This document shows, piece by piece, positions 9,534-18,028 of a stretch of 64,000 bases of DNA (within the stretch, counting starts at the first letter, position 1; every line of letters starts with the position of its first letter). The DNA lies in the NCBI RefSeq assembly GCF_000242915.1, contig NZ_AFRZ01000001.1:2170001-2234000 (forward strand), in the 5' to 3' direction. Source of the stretch: Sulfurimonas gotlandica GD1. Its GTDB lineage: Bacteria; Campylobacterota; Campylobacteria; Campylobacterales; Sulfurimonadaceae. The translations under genes were made by a program, and so were the position numbers. Under the pieces are notes generated by a model that saw only the letters and a list, made by a program, of their open reading frames with translations, was not told the DNA's origin and made no database searches.

Positions 9534-10475
9534 ATGAAAAAGTTAATTCTGTTTTTGATTATCTCTGGAATAGTGCTCTTTTTAGCAGGTTGTGGTGCAG
9601 GTGGACCAAAAATAGTAATCCCATCATATACAGCTCCAAAAGAAGCTGCAAAGCTATCTAAAATAGAGACAAAAGATGAGTTTATATCTGATGGTGCATA
9701 TTTGGCTGTATGGTTAAATCCAGATGTGAAAGATGCAAAAAAGACAAATGCCAAATTAGAGCAGATGCTAATCGACAGTGTGAAAGCAAAGTTTACAGAG
9801 ACTAACTTTGTGACAATAGACCCACTTGGTGATGAAAAGGGTGTATCACTTAGTATGAGCATCTCTAACTATGATTACAAGAGTAGCGGGTCAAAGATAT
9901 CGCTAGCACTTGAAGTGACATTTATACTCTCTCGCGGTACTGATGAGTTTTTAGTGAAAAAGTATAGTGATAGAAAAAATCGTCAATCAAGTGACTCTAC
10001 AAAACTCCCAACTGAAAATGAACTTGCATCTCAGGCAGTTAGTAAGGTTGTGAAATACTTTATCTCAGATATATCTCCTCTTAAAACTAATCAACTCCGC
10101 GAGTTCAAATCTCTACCTCAGGAATTAAGTCCAGTAATCGAATATGCGCAGAGAAAAAACTACAAGGGCGCCATAAAACTTATGAATAACTATAAGGGTA
10201 AAAAAGATATGAATTATCACTATGACTTAGCTATTCTTTATGAAGCCCAAGCTAGTGTAACCGAAGATCTTAAACTTTTAAAATATGCAGAGTCAAATTA
10301 TGAAGAAGCTATGGCACTGGGTGGGATTAATGATAAGTTAGTTGTAAGTGCAAAAGCTAGGTTTGATAATTTTTATGAACTGTTAGGAAAAACAAAAAAA
10401 CAGGATTTTGCAAACCAAGCTCTAAGAAATGACAGAGATTCTATGGCTGGCAGTTCCGATAGTGAGTATAAATAA
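9534..10475 (+). CDS. Lipoprotein with C-terminal TPR-like region, function unknown
   Basis: A 313-residue protein with a lipoprotein signal (hydrophobic run ending LFLAGCG; Cys at about residue 20). The middle part (about 50-180) has alternating beta-like segments. The C-terminal third has a helical pair resembling TPR (LSPVIEYAQRKNYKGAIKLM and YHYDLAILYEAQASV...NYEEAMALG). I do not recognise a named family. AAGGAAATGTAATG gives a good ribosome site. It is first of five consecutive exported-protein genes on the plus strand between the two Bat sets, probably read through from set 1. Confidence 0.75.
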   Translation: MKKLILFLIISGIVLFLAGCGAGGPKIVIPSYTAPKEAAKLSKIETKDEFISDGAYLAVWLNPDVKDAKKTNAKLEQMLIDSVKAKFTETNFVTIDPLGDEKGVSLSMSISNYDYKSSGSKISLALEVTFILSRGTDEFLVKKYSDRKNRQSSDSTKLPTENELASQAVSKVVKYFISDISPLKTNQLREFKSLPQELSPVIEYAQRKNYKGAIKLMNNYKGKKDMNYHYDLAILYEAQASVTEDLKLLKYAESNYEEAMALGGINDKLVVSAKARFDNFYELLGKTKKQDFANQALRNDRDSMAGSSDSEYK

Positions 10476-10503
10476 GTAAAAATATTTAAAAAGGTGGAAT
10501 GTT

Positions 10504-11847
10504 GTGGGGAAAATAAATAGTTTAGCTGTAAATGCAGTAGCAGTTGGTCTTTTAGGTTTTAGTATGAGTGGATGCAGTGCTGTGATGGAAGGGGTTCAAT
10601 CACAGATGGAAGTACCAACACTTGAAAAGCAAGCTAATCGGGTAGCAATTGGTATGACAATAGTACGTGAAAATAATATCATTGCTTTTAAGATGCCAAT
10701 ATCTTCGGATGCAGCTTGGCCAGAACAGGTGGCAGCGGATATTAGTGAAGAAGAAGATAAAATTATTATTGATTTACTAATGCAAGATCCTTATTTCGCC
10801 ACTATTGAACATACAGATAGAATTCAAAGAGATATGTTAGGCAGCAGTTCTAGTATGAATCAACTTGGTGATTTTGGAGGTTTTGCAGCTGGTATGTTAA
10901 ACCAAAGAGTGAAGCCTTTAACAAAAAAAGCTATACAAAAACTTATAATTTTATATGGTAAAGATCAAACAAACTGGCCAAATATATTTAGTTTTGACAG
11001 TTCACTTTCAAACTTTTTAGCCTTTAAAGATGGAAAAATGAAAGATATTGAAGCTCCTAGAGGTGATGTCTATGCAAGCATAGGTGAAGCTGTTATATCT
11101 CTAACTCCGACAAACATGCAAAAAGATTTAAGCGTAGCAAGAATTGAGATGCTTGATAGTTTTGAAAGTGTTGCTTCTATCAAGTCTGAAAAAGGTGAGT
11201 TGCAGAGTAAACTAAAATTAGATGAAGCAGATGCAAAGAAAAAAGAAGATGATGAAAAATTTGAATATACTCCATTGAGTGATGAGCAAAAACTTGAGAT
11301 AGAAAAAGAGATAGCTGTGATTGATACAAGAGAATCAGAGGCAGAGTTAGTTGCAAATGAAAAAGAGGCGATTTATTTTGAGCTCCTTGATCAATCTATT
11401 GTTGCTTTAGAAAGTGATATAAACATAGATGATGAGAACTACGTAAAACTTGCAAGAAATATCAATATAGTATCAAATGAAATTCAAACAGGTGCAACTC
11501 AGGCTTACACAGCTTTTGGCCTAGCTGCGGCTAACATAGCGTCTAGTGATATATTGCTTAATTTTCCAAAAGAGCTTGAGAGTTTAGCAGTTTGTAAAGC
11601 TACCATACCTGCAAAATTAGACGTGAAGTTTAATGAGAGGATTGCAAGACTTGGTAAAAATTCAATATATATATTGCCAAATATATTAATAGGAACTTAC
11701 TATGCCTATAAACAGTCTAGTCTGGCACAAAAATATGAAGACGTAACAAACATAATTTTACTAGCTCATAAAGCTAAAGTTGAACAAGAGGCTGCTGCTA
11801 AAAAAGATGCTGAGGAAGCAGCAGTAAAAGCCAAAAAATCTAAATAA
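10504..11847 (+). CDS. Lipoprotein of unknown function with charged C-terminal half
   Basis: A 447-residue protein with a lipobox (FSMSGCS, Cys at about residue 24). The start is GTG at 10504, six bases after AAGGTGG; the ATG five bases earlier is out of frame and soon stops. The mature protein is mostly helical, with a Glu/Lys-rich coiled-coil-like stretch (about 230-310) and an Ala/Lys-rich end (KKDAEEAAVKAKKSK). No family is recognised. It sits 28 bases after the preceding lipoprotein gene and 10 bases before the next, so the three are surely one transcript. Confidence 0.75.
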   Translation: MGKINSLAVNAVAVGLLGFSMSGCSAVMEGVQSQMEVPTLEKQANRVAIGMTIVRENNIIAFKMPISSDAAWPEQVAADISEEEDKIIIDLLMQDPYFATIEHTDRIQRDMLGSSSSMNQLGDFGGFAAGMLNQRVKPLTKKAIQKLIILYGKDQTNWPNIFSFDSSLSNFLAFKDGKMKDIEAPRGDVYASIGEAVISLTPTNMQKDLSVARIEMLDSFESVASIKSEKGELQSKLKLDEADAKKKEDDEKFEYTPLSDEQKLEIEKEIAVIDTRESEAELVANEKEAIYFELLDQSIVALESDINIDDENYVKLARNINIVSNEIQTGATQAYTAFGLAAANIASSDILLNFPKELESLAVCKATIPAKLDVKFNERIARLGKNSIYILPNILIGTYYAYKQSSLAQKYEDVTNIILLAHKAKVEQEAAAKKDAEEAAVKAKKSK

Positions 11848-11857
11848 AGGAATAAAG

Positions 11858-12823
11858 ATGAATATCAAAAGAGTTTTAATTTTTTTAACTTTGAGTATTT
11901 TAACTACCTGTGCTGCTACTATCTCTTTACCATCAGATACAAACAAATACTTTTACGCAATTGGATATGGTGAAACACTTCGAGATGCCAAGACTGATGC
12001 TCTTGCAACTATCAGTGCTAAAATATCTGTAAATGTAGCATCTAACTTTTCTAACTCTGTTACTGCGAATAGACAGAGTGGAAATGAAGATGTTTTATCT
12101 ACTACAAAAAGTGAAGTAGTAAGTAAAAGTAAAAATATTGAGTATACGGATGTAAAAGTTCAAGAGAGTTTAAATGATGGTAAACAGTGGATAGTGTTGG
12201 TTGAAGTTGATAGAGCTATACTGACTGCAACTTACGTGAGAAAGCTTAATGTGGTAGATGCTAAGTTAAAAGCAGAATGGGAAATATACAAAGAAGCTGG
12301 TTACTTCGAGAAACTGAAAATTTCTGCTGGTATAAACAAGTACCTAAAAGAAACAGATAGTTTCTTTCCTCTGCTTCATGCGCTAGATTCTGACTATGAT
12401 GATTCTAAATATAGTTCTAGATATATGAACTATACAAAAGAGATGAGAAAAGCAAAGAGTGAGTTGGTATTTAAGATAATATCAGATAAAAACTCTGAAC
12501 CTTTGGCTTCACTTATTCGCTCTCAACTAAGCCTAGAGAATGCTACTTTTCATAACAAAAATTATAATGTACTGATCAAGATTACAACAACAGCAAAAAC
12601 AAGAAAGTATAGATCAACAAATGACAAGTTTGCTAAACTAACTTTTGCACTTAGAGACACTACAATCAAAGCAACAGATAAAGTTGGAAATGTAGTGTCA
12701 AATGTTCTTTATAAAACAAAATCAGGTTCATCTGAAGGTTTTGAAGATGCAATTGCAAGAACAGCTAAATATGAAGAGATGATAGCTAAAGAAGGGATTA
12801 TTTCTTTTATAACCGGTAATTGA
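11858..12823 (+). CDS. Exported LPP20-like protein
   Basis: A 321-residue protein with an N-terminal signal (VLIFLTLSILTTCAATIS). A Cys is present, but Thr precedes it, so it is unclear whether it is lipidated or cut by signal peptidase I. The part after the signal (FYAIGYGETLRDAKTDALATISAKI, then an acidic and Ser-rich stretch, then KQWIVLVEVDRAIL) resembles the LPP20 fold found in Helicobacter LPP20 and flagellar FlgP: a GxG motif, an Ala-rich helix and a closing beta strand. The C-terminal half is not recognised. AAAGGAATAAAGATG gives the start. Confidence 0.65.
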   Translation: MNIKRVLIFLTLSILTTCAATISLPSDTNKYFYAIGYGETLRDAKTDALATISAKISVNVASNFSNSVTANRQSGNEDVLSTTKSEVVSKSKNIEYTDVKVQESLNDGKQWIVLVEVDRAILTATYVRKLNVVDAKLKAEWEIYKEAGYFEKLKISAGINKYLKETDSFFPLLHALDSDYDDSKYSSRYMNYTKEMRKAKSELVFKIISDKNSEPLASLIRSQLSLENATFHNKNYNVLIKITTTAKTRKYRSTNDKFAKLTFALRDTTIKATDKVGNVVSNVLYKTKSGSSEGFEDAIARTAKYEEMIAKEGIISFITGN

Positions 12824-12961
12824 TTTGATTGAAAAAACAAGCATACTTATTTTGACACATTTAGTCACTATGTAAAACAAATATAATAAAAAGTCATTAG
12901 ATTAAAGTTAAGTTAAATACTTTTTAACTAAACTAGGTTAAATTTTTTTAAGGGAAGATAA

Positions 12962-13975
12962 ATGAAATTATCACTAAAGCTGTTACTAACAGCATCTGCT
13001 GTTGCACTACTGATGAGCGGTTGTGCTCAAAAGGTTAGAATCAAAGCACTAAATCCGGCTGAGGTTGGAGAGATGGCTACAAAGAAAAAAGTTGCGATTA
13101 GCGGTTTTAGAAATGATAAACATGGTTTATCTGGTAAAATTGAATCTGAAATATCTAAGCATGAGTTAGATAAAAAAAGATATTTTACTGTTGTTAGCAG
13201 AAAAGATTTAGACAAAATTATGGCGGAACAAAAACTTCAGTCATCAGAGTTAATGAATGAAGCTACTGCTACTAAAGTCGGTAAACTAATCGGTGCTCAA
13301 GCTGTTATAAATGGAGAGATTGCTTCTGCTACTGCTAGTTCTGGCAGATATACAGAAAATAGAGAAAAATGTCTTAAATATACTAAACAGGGGTGTGCAC
13401 AATACAGATACTATACTGTTACGTGTAAAACAGTTCAAGCAGAAGTCTCTGCTAATCTTAACATTGTGAATGTAGAGACTGGTTCAATCATCTATGGAGA
13501 TACTATCAATAAAGAATATAATGGTGATTCTTGTAAAAACAATATTCTTTCTGAAGGTCAAGCTTTAAACAGACTAACATCAGCTATCGCTAACGAGTTT
13601 GTATATAAGTTAACTCCTCACTATGTATATTTTAATGTTGCATTACTTGATAAGATAGAATTAAAAGAAGTAACTAAAGAGCAGGAAAAAACTTTTGAAA
13701 ATTCATTGGCATATATCAAAGCTGGCCGTATGGATAAGGCAGAGACTATGCTTCAGGGACTTCTTGATCAAGTTGATGGAAAATCTTACGTAGTTGCATA
13801 TGCTTATGGTGTTGTAAATGAAGCACAGGGTAAATTCGATGAAGCTAAAAAGATATACGCTATGGCTGATGGATTGACAGTTGAGCCTGTTGATGAGATA
13901 AATTTAGCAGTAACAAGAATTGACAACATGATTGCTAAAAGAGAAGAAGCTAAGAAGCAAATGAATGCTAAGTAA
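12962..13975 (+). CDS. CsgG-like lipoprotein
   Basis: A 337-residue lipoprotein (lipobox LLMSGCAQ). The region about 35-210 resembles CsgG/TolB-N-type domains: KKKVAISGFRND, YFTVVSRKDLDKIMAEQ, ATKVGKLIGAQAVINGEI and NLNIVNVETGSIIYG. In CsgG itself this fold forms the curli secretion channel, but no curli genes are nearby, so an assembly or anchoring role is only an inference. An insertion at about 137-162 is rich in Cys and Tyr (EKCLKYTKQGC, TVTCK), and another Cys follows at DSCKNN. The C-terminal part (about 245-325) looks like TPR. A 138-base gap with its own TATAAT (12882-12887) precedes it. Confidence 0.7.
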   Translation: MKLSLKLLLTASAVALLMSGCAQKVRIKALNPAEVGEMATKKKVAISGFRNDKHGLSGKIESEISKHELDKKRYFTVVSRKDLDKIMAEQKLQSSELMNEATATKVGKLIGAQAVINGEIASATASSGRYTENREKCLKYTKQGCAQYRYYTVTCKTVQAEVSANLNIVNVETGSIIYGDTINKEYNGDSCKNNILSEGQALNRLTSAIANEFVYKLTPHYVYFNVALLDKIELKEVTKEQEKTFENSLAYIKAGRMDKAETMLQGLLDQVDGKSYVVAYAYGVVNEAQGKFDEAKKIYAMADGLTVEPVDEINLAVTRIDNMIAKREEAKKQMNAK

Positions 13976-14993
13976 AAATAAACTGTTTAAAAGTTTTTTA
14001 TTATTAACATCTACAGCTCTAATCTTTAGTGGTTGTGGCGGCAGCAGTTCTGCTGCTACCCCTGCTGCTAAACCAATTCCAAAAGTTATGCCAGCGTGGA
14101 TAAATGCTCCACTTCCTAATGATAATGAACAATTTATGTATGGAATGAGTATAGCATCTGACAGAGATTCTGCTATAAAAGCGGCACTTAGCGATATGAT
14201 TGCAAAACTTGGGACTACTATAGAATCTTCTTATGAGAGCAACGAAAAAGTTCAAGGTGCTTATGTAGATTCTACAATCAAAAATCAAATAAAATCTGAT
14301 GTTTCTAAGATAAAGATAAATAACTATAAAGTTATTCAATCACATAAAGTTAGTTACAGAGAATTTGCTGTTATGATTGAAACAGATAAGCGAAATCTTG
14401 TTAAGGGATTAAAAGAAAACCTTGAAGCTGAGAAAAAAAGCATATCTCAAGAGTATGATTCACTTAAAGACAGAGATTCTCTAACTAGGTACAATACTAA
14501 AAAAGAGTTGTCTGAGAGAGCAAGCAAGTTATTGTCTGAAGTTCTTATGATCTCAGAGCTAGACAAGAGTTTTAACAAAAAAGAAAACTTAGACTATATA
14601 GCTAAAAAACAAAAAGAATTTTTGGCAGAGTCTAAAGAATTAAAGTTTTTTGTTGGTGGTAATGAAAAATCAGCTAAGTTCGCTGATAGTATAAAAAACT
14701 ACCTTGCGCAAAATGGTTATAACGTTACAAACACTAACAAGAATGCAGTAGAGATAAAAGTTAAGACTACAGATAATATTAATTATGGTAATTCTATGAG
14801 TATAGCTGTTTTAACAATAAATGTCAGTGTATTTGACAAGCAACAACGCATTGGCGGTAAGTCAGTTGTAGTTAAAGAGAGATATAACGGCTCAATAGAT
14901 AGTGTATATAAAAATGCTTCTATTCACTTAGAACAAGATATCAAGTCTCAGGGTATTAACGAAGTTATAGGCATTAATCTTAAAATAGATTAA
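13965..14993 (+). CDS. LPP20-family lipoprotein
   Basis: A 342-residue lipoprotein (lipobox ALIFSGCGGS). After the lipid anchor, PAWINAPLPNDNEQFMYGMSIASDRDSAIKAAL shows the typical LPP20 beginning: a W-x-x-x-P motif, a tyrosine-glycine strand and an Ala-rich helix. The YREFAVMIETDK strand follows. The second half is helical and Lys-rich, then beta-like (EIKVKTTDNINYG). The ATG lies inside the end of the CsgG-like gene (11-base overlap), so the two are translated together. LPP20-type proteins occur as outer-membrane lipoproteins and in the FlgP basal disk; which applies here cannot be decided. Confidence 0.75.
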   Translation: MLSKNKLFKSFLLLTSTALIFSGCGGSSSAATPAAKPIPKVMPAWINAPLPNDNEQFMYGMSIASDRDSAIKAALSDMIAKLGTTIESSYESNEKVQGAYVDSTIKNQIKSDVSKIKINNYKVIQSHKVSYREFAVMIETDKRNLVKGLKENLEAEKKSISQEYDSLKDRDSLTRYNTKKELSERASKLLSEVLMISELDKSFNKKENLDYIAKKQKEFLAESKELKFFVGGNEKSAKFADSIKNYLAQNGYNVTNTNKNAVEIKVKTTDNINYGNSMSIAVLTINVSVFDKQQRIGGKSVVVKERYNGSIDSVYKNASIHLEQDIKSQGINEVIGINLKID

Positions 14994-15012
14994 TTGCTCT
15001 ATACTTCTATTC

Positions 15013-15747
15013 ATGTATAAACAACCTCAAATATATTATATAACTCACGAAAAACTTCAAGATAAAATCTACTTTAAAGAAGCTATATGCTCTGATATGG
15101 AGAATAGCTACTATTGGAGTGATGACTGGTCTTTGGAGTTTTACATAGAGTTAGCTCAAGCTGGCTTTATTAGTACTACATACGAGACAAAAGGTGGATT
15201 AGTCCTTCTTCCAGAGCTTCAGTATGATTATGCTGTATTAGATTTTAAAGATATACATATTTCAAAAAAAGTAAAAAAATTACTAAAAGAAGATAGTTTC
15301 AGTTTTTCTATCAACAGTAGATTTCACGAAGTACTAGAAAATATCTCTACTCAGCATAAATACAACTGGCTAAAAGAAGAGTATTTAGAATTAATCAAAA
15401 GCTTATATAATGCAAATAATAAGAAAAAAAACTTTGAAATAATATCTGCAGAAGTAGTTTGCAAAGAAACAGATGAGTTGATAGCCGGTGAAGTGGGTTA
15501 TATCATAGGAAGTACATATACTAGTTTGAGTGGTTTTAGTTTAAAAGAGAAAAAGTATAATAATTATGGAAATTTGCAACTCGTTTTACTTGCAAAGTAT
15601 TTAGAAAAATGCAGATTTTCATTTTGGAACTTGGGACACTCTCATATGGAGTATAAGCAAAAGCTAGGATGCAAGACTTATGAGAGAAATGAGTTTTTAA
15701 AAAGATGGAATGTAGATAGTAATTCAGCAATCATTAACCACGCTTAG
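15013..15747 (+). CDS. Leucyl/phenylalanyl-tRNA-protein-transferase-like acyltransferase
   Basis: A 244-residue cytoplasmic protein. SFSINSRFHEVLENIS, EIISAEVVCKETDELIAGEVGYIIGSTYTSLSGF and NYGNLQLVLLAKYLEKCRFSFWNLGHSHMEYKQKLGCKTYERNEFLKRW follow the order of the Aat transferase core: a sheet, a substrate loop, an exit helix and a C-terminal arginine-rich strand. The match is distant: the usual HSVE and GESMFS-type motifs are replaced. It may be a GNAT-fold transferase with another substrate. No ribosome site is visible, and TATACT at 15000-15005 suggests a leaderless message. The gene lies between the lipoproteins and moxR. Confidence 0.5.
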   Translation: MYKQPQIYYITHEKLQDKIYFKEAICSDMENSYYWSDDWSLEFYIELAQAGFISTTYETKGGLVLLPELQYDYAVLDFKDIHISKKVKKLLKEDSFSFSINSRFHEVLENISTQHKYNWLKEEYLELIKSLYNANNKKKNFEIISAEVVCKETDELIAGEVGYIIGSTYTSLSGFSLKEKKYNNYGNLQLVLLAKYLEKCRFSFWNLGHSHMEYKQKLGCKTYERNEFLKRWNVDSNSAIINHA

Positions 15748-15785
15748 ATATACTTACATCAGATTAAATATAAGGTCATTTGCGT

Positions 15786-16733
15786 ATGATTTCTAAGATA
15801 CAAACGATTAAAAAAGAAGTTTCTAAAGTAGTTGTGGGGCAAGATAGAATGATTGACGGTCTTCTTATTGCACTTTTGTGTGAAGGTCACATCCTTATAG
15901 AAGGTGTTCCGGGACTAGCAAAGACTACAACAGTTAATGCACTTGCAAAATCATTAGGGCTAAACTTTAAAAGAGCTCAGTTTACTCCTGACTTATTACC
16001 ATCAGACATACTTGGTGCAGAGATTTATGATCCTCAAAACAATAGTTTCAAAATAAAAAAAGGTCCTATCTTTACAAACCTTCTTTTAGCAGATGAGATT
16101 AACCGTGCTCCAGCAAAGGTACAATCAGCTCTACTTGAAGTTATGCAAGAGCAGCAAGTTACTTTAGGAGACGCAACATTTAAACTTGACCCTCCATTTT
16201 TTGTTATGGCAACTCAAAACCCAGTTGAGCAAGAAGGTGTTTATCAGCTTCCAGAAGCTCAACTAGACAGATTTATGCTAAAGATTGTAGTTGATTACAA
16301 TACAAAAGATGAAGAGCTTGAGATCGCAAGACGCATCTCTAGTGGAAAATTTGAGACTATAGAACCGGTTATAACTCATGAAGATTTAGAAGAGTTAAAA
16401 AAAGCTATAAAAGATGTTCATATAGATTCTGAAGTTGAAGAGTACATCATTGAGCTTGTAAATGCAACGAGAAATCCTAGTGACTATGGACTTGAAGAGC
16501 TAAAAGACTTTATTCAGTTTGGTGCTTCTCCTCGTGTAAGTATTGATATGTTTAAAGCTGTAAAGGCTATGGCATTTCTCAGAGGCAAAGATTTTGTAAC
16601 CCCAGTAGATGTTGCATATATTGCAAAAGAGATTATGCGCCACCGCATAGTCTTAACTTATGAAGCTGAGGCTGAAGGTATTACAACTGATGAAATTATT
16701 CAAAAAGTTTTAGAAACTGTAGCTATCCCCTAA
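15786..16733 (+). CDS. moxR: MoxR-family AAA+ ATPase
   Basis: A 315-residue chaperone-like ATPase that works with VWA proteins. Walker A GVPGLAKTT (about residue 40), Walker B LLADEINRAPAK, the sensor region MATQNPVEQEGVYQLPEAQLDRFM and a C-terminal lid with GASPRVSID are all present. The ATG at 15786 is preferred; a TTG six bases earlier with AAGG in front of it is also possible. It is the only MoxR in the window and so may serve both Bat sets. Normally a DUF58 gene follows directly; here two signalling genes on the minus strand intervene. Confidence 0.92.
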   Translation: MISKIQTIKKEVSKVVVGQDRMIDGLLIALLCEGHILIEGVPGLAKTTTVNALAKSLGLNFKRAQFTPDLLPSDILGAEIYDPQNNSFKIKKGPIFTNLLLADEINRAPAKVQSALLEVMQEQQVTLGDATFKLDPPFFVMATQNPVEQEGVYQLPEAQLDRFMLKIVVDYNTKDEELEIARRISSGKFETIEPVITHEDLEELKKAIKDVHIDSEVEEYIIELVNATRNPSDYGLEELKDFIQFGASPRVSIDMFKAVKAMAFLRGKDFVTPVDVAYIAKEIMRHRIVLTYEAEAEGITTDEIIQKVLETVAIP

Positions 16734-16735
16734 TA

Positions 16736-16768
16736 GTTGAAAGCCTTTTGTTTCTAAAGGCTTTCAAC
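16736..16768. terminator. Hairpin between convergent moxR and diguanylate cyclase genes
   Basis: Arms GTTGAAAGCCTTT (16736-16748) and AAAGGCTTTCAAC (16756-16768) form a perfect 13-base stem with a 7-base loop. No T-run follows on either strand. It overlaps the last codons of the minus-strand gene and probably acts for both directions by protecting 3' ends or by factor-dependent termination. Confidence 0.5.
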
Positions 16769-18028
16769 CCTATTTCTCCCCATCCTTTTTGCTCTATACA
16801 AAGCGTCATCTACTCTTTTTAGCAGATTTTCACCTGTGTCTTTTTCATTTATCTCAGATATTCCAAAACTACAAGTTATGTTAAGATTATTCGTAAAATG
16901 ATATTCCTGAATATATTCTCTAATGTGCTCAGCAAATGAGATAGCAGATTGTAGATCTGTATTTGGCAATAATATAACAAACTCCTCACCACCCCATCTG
17001 GCAAATAAGTCAACATCTCTAATATTTGAGCTTATTAAGTTAGACAGAGAAGATAGAATAATGTCTCCAACTTGATGTCCATATGTATCATTTATACTTT
17101 TAAAGTAATCAATATCAAGCATAACCAGAGATAAATTTTCTTTATATCTTTTGAATTTTTTTATTTCAATATCTAATATTTGATTGAACTTTGCACGATT
17201 GGCAATATTTGTTAACTCATCAATAAATGCTTTTTTCTCTAGTTCCTCTTTCTCTTTAACCATAGTAGTTATTTCAGTAAAAGTACATATTTTATGTCCA
17301 GATGCTTGGATTGTTTTTGTTTTTATAAGAAATGATTTAGGAGACATATCCCTGTGATCAATAATTGAAACAATACGTTTTTTGTCATTGTAGTGAGCTA
17401 TCTCAAGTAACCAGTGGTTGATGCCATGGTTATTTCTAAAGTAAAAATCATTATGTTGAATAAATGCACTCTCTATACATCCGTATCTTTTTATAAACTC
17501 TTCTATATTCTTTATTGCAAAAAAATCAAGAAACATTTTGTTTGCAAAAATCATCTCGTATAACTCATCATATACGATTATTATGTTATTTTGAAGATTT
17601 GCTATCTCTTCCATTAGATTTTTATTCTTTTGGAACTCTTTTTTTATTTGCAGATTTTTTACTATCTCAACTATTTTGTTTTTTAGTAAGATTTTATCTA
17701 CAGGTTTTAAAATATATCCACTTAGTTGTAACTCAATAGCCTCCATAAAGTAAGTACTCTCACTATGTGCTGTAGTAATGATAATCGCCTGTTCAGGATT
17801 GATTTCTTTAATAGCTTTTGACATATCTATACCTGTCATATTAGGCATCTTAATATCAGTTATAACTATGTCTGGATTACACTCCTTATATAGAGCTAAA
17901 CCTTCTTCTCCATCTTTTGCCACAAATAATTCTTTTGCATATCTTTCTAAAGCTTTAGAAGTCTCTTTCCTAATACCTTCTTCATCTTCTACATAAAGGA
18001 TTGTGGAGAAATTGAAATAATTATCCAT
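16754..18028 (-). CDS. Response regulator with diguanylate cyclase (GGDEF) output
   Basis: A 424-residue protein. The receiver (about 1-120) has ILYVEDEEG, the phospho-acceptor in DIVITDIKMPNMTG and LKPVDK. A middle PAS-like part (about 150-250) is followed by a GGDEF domain (about 260-420). The active-site loop reads RWGGEEF and the metal-binding MLDIDYFKSINDTYG is present, so it should make cyclic di-GMP. RDVD five residues before GGEEF is a product-inhibition I-site. Its start overlaps the end of the kinase gene upstream by 8 bases, marking them as a pair. Confidence 0.92.
   Translation of the reverse strand: MDNYFNFSTILYVEDEEGIRKETSKALERYAKELFVAKDGEEGLALYKECNPDIVITDIKMPNMTGIDMSKAIKEINPEQAIIITTAHSESTYFMEAIELQLSGYILKPVDKILLKNKIVEIVKNLQIKKEFQKNKNLMEEIANLQNNIIIVYDELYEMIFANKMFLDFFAIKNIEEFIKRYGCIESAFIQHNDFYFRNNHGINHWLLEIAHYNDKKRIVSIIDHRDMSPKSFLIKTKTIQASGHKICTFTEITTMVKEKEELEKKAFIDELTNIANRAKFNQILDIEIKKFKRYKENLSLVMLDIDYFKSINDTYGHQVGDIILSSLSNLISSNIRDVDLFARWGGEEFVILLPNTDLQSAISFAEHIREYIQEYHFTNNLNITCSFGISEINEKDTGENLLKRVDDALYRAKRMGRNRVESL

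Noticed and set aside
12852-12887. TTGACA and TATAAT before the CsgG-like gene as a classic sigma-70 promoter
   Set aside because: The spacing is 24 bases, too long for both hexamers to be used together; only the -10 is kept as plausible.
12911-12929. AGTTAA-N7-TTAACT as an operator of the NssR type
   Set aside because: The spacing differs from the TTAAC-N4-GTTAA box, and such repeats are common in AT-rich spacers.
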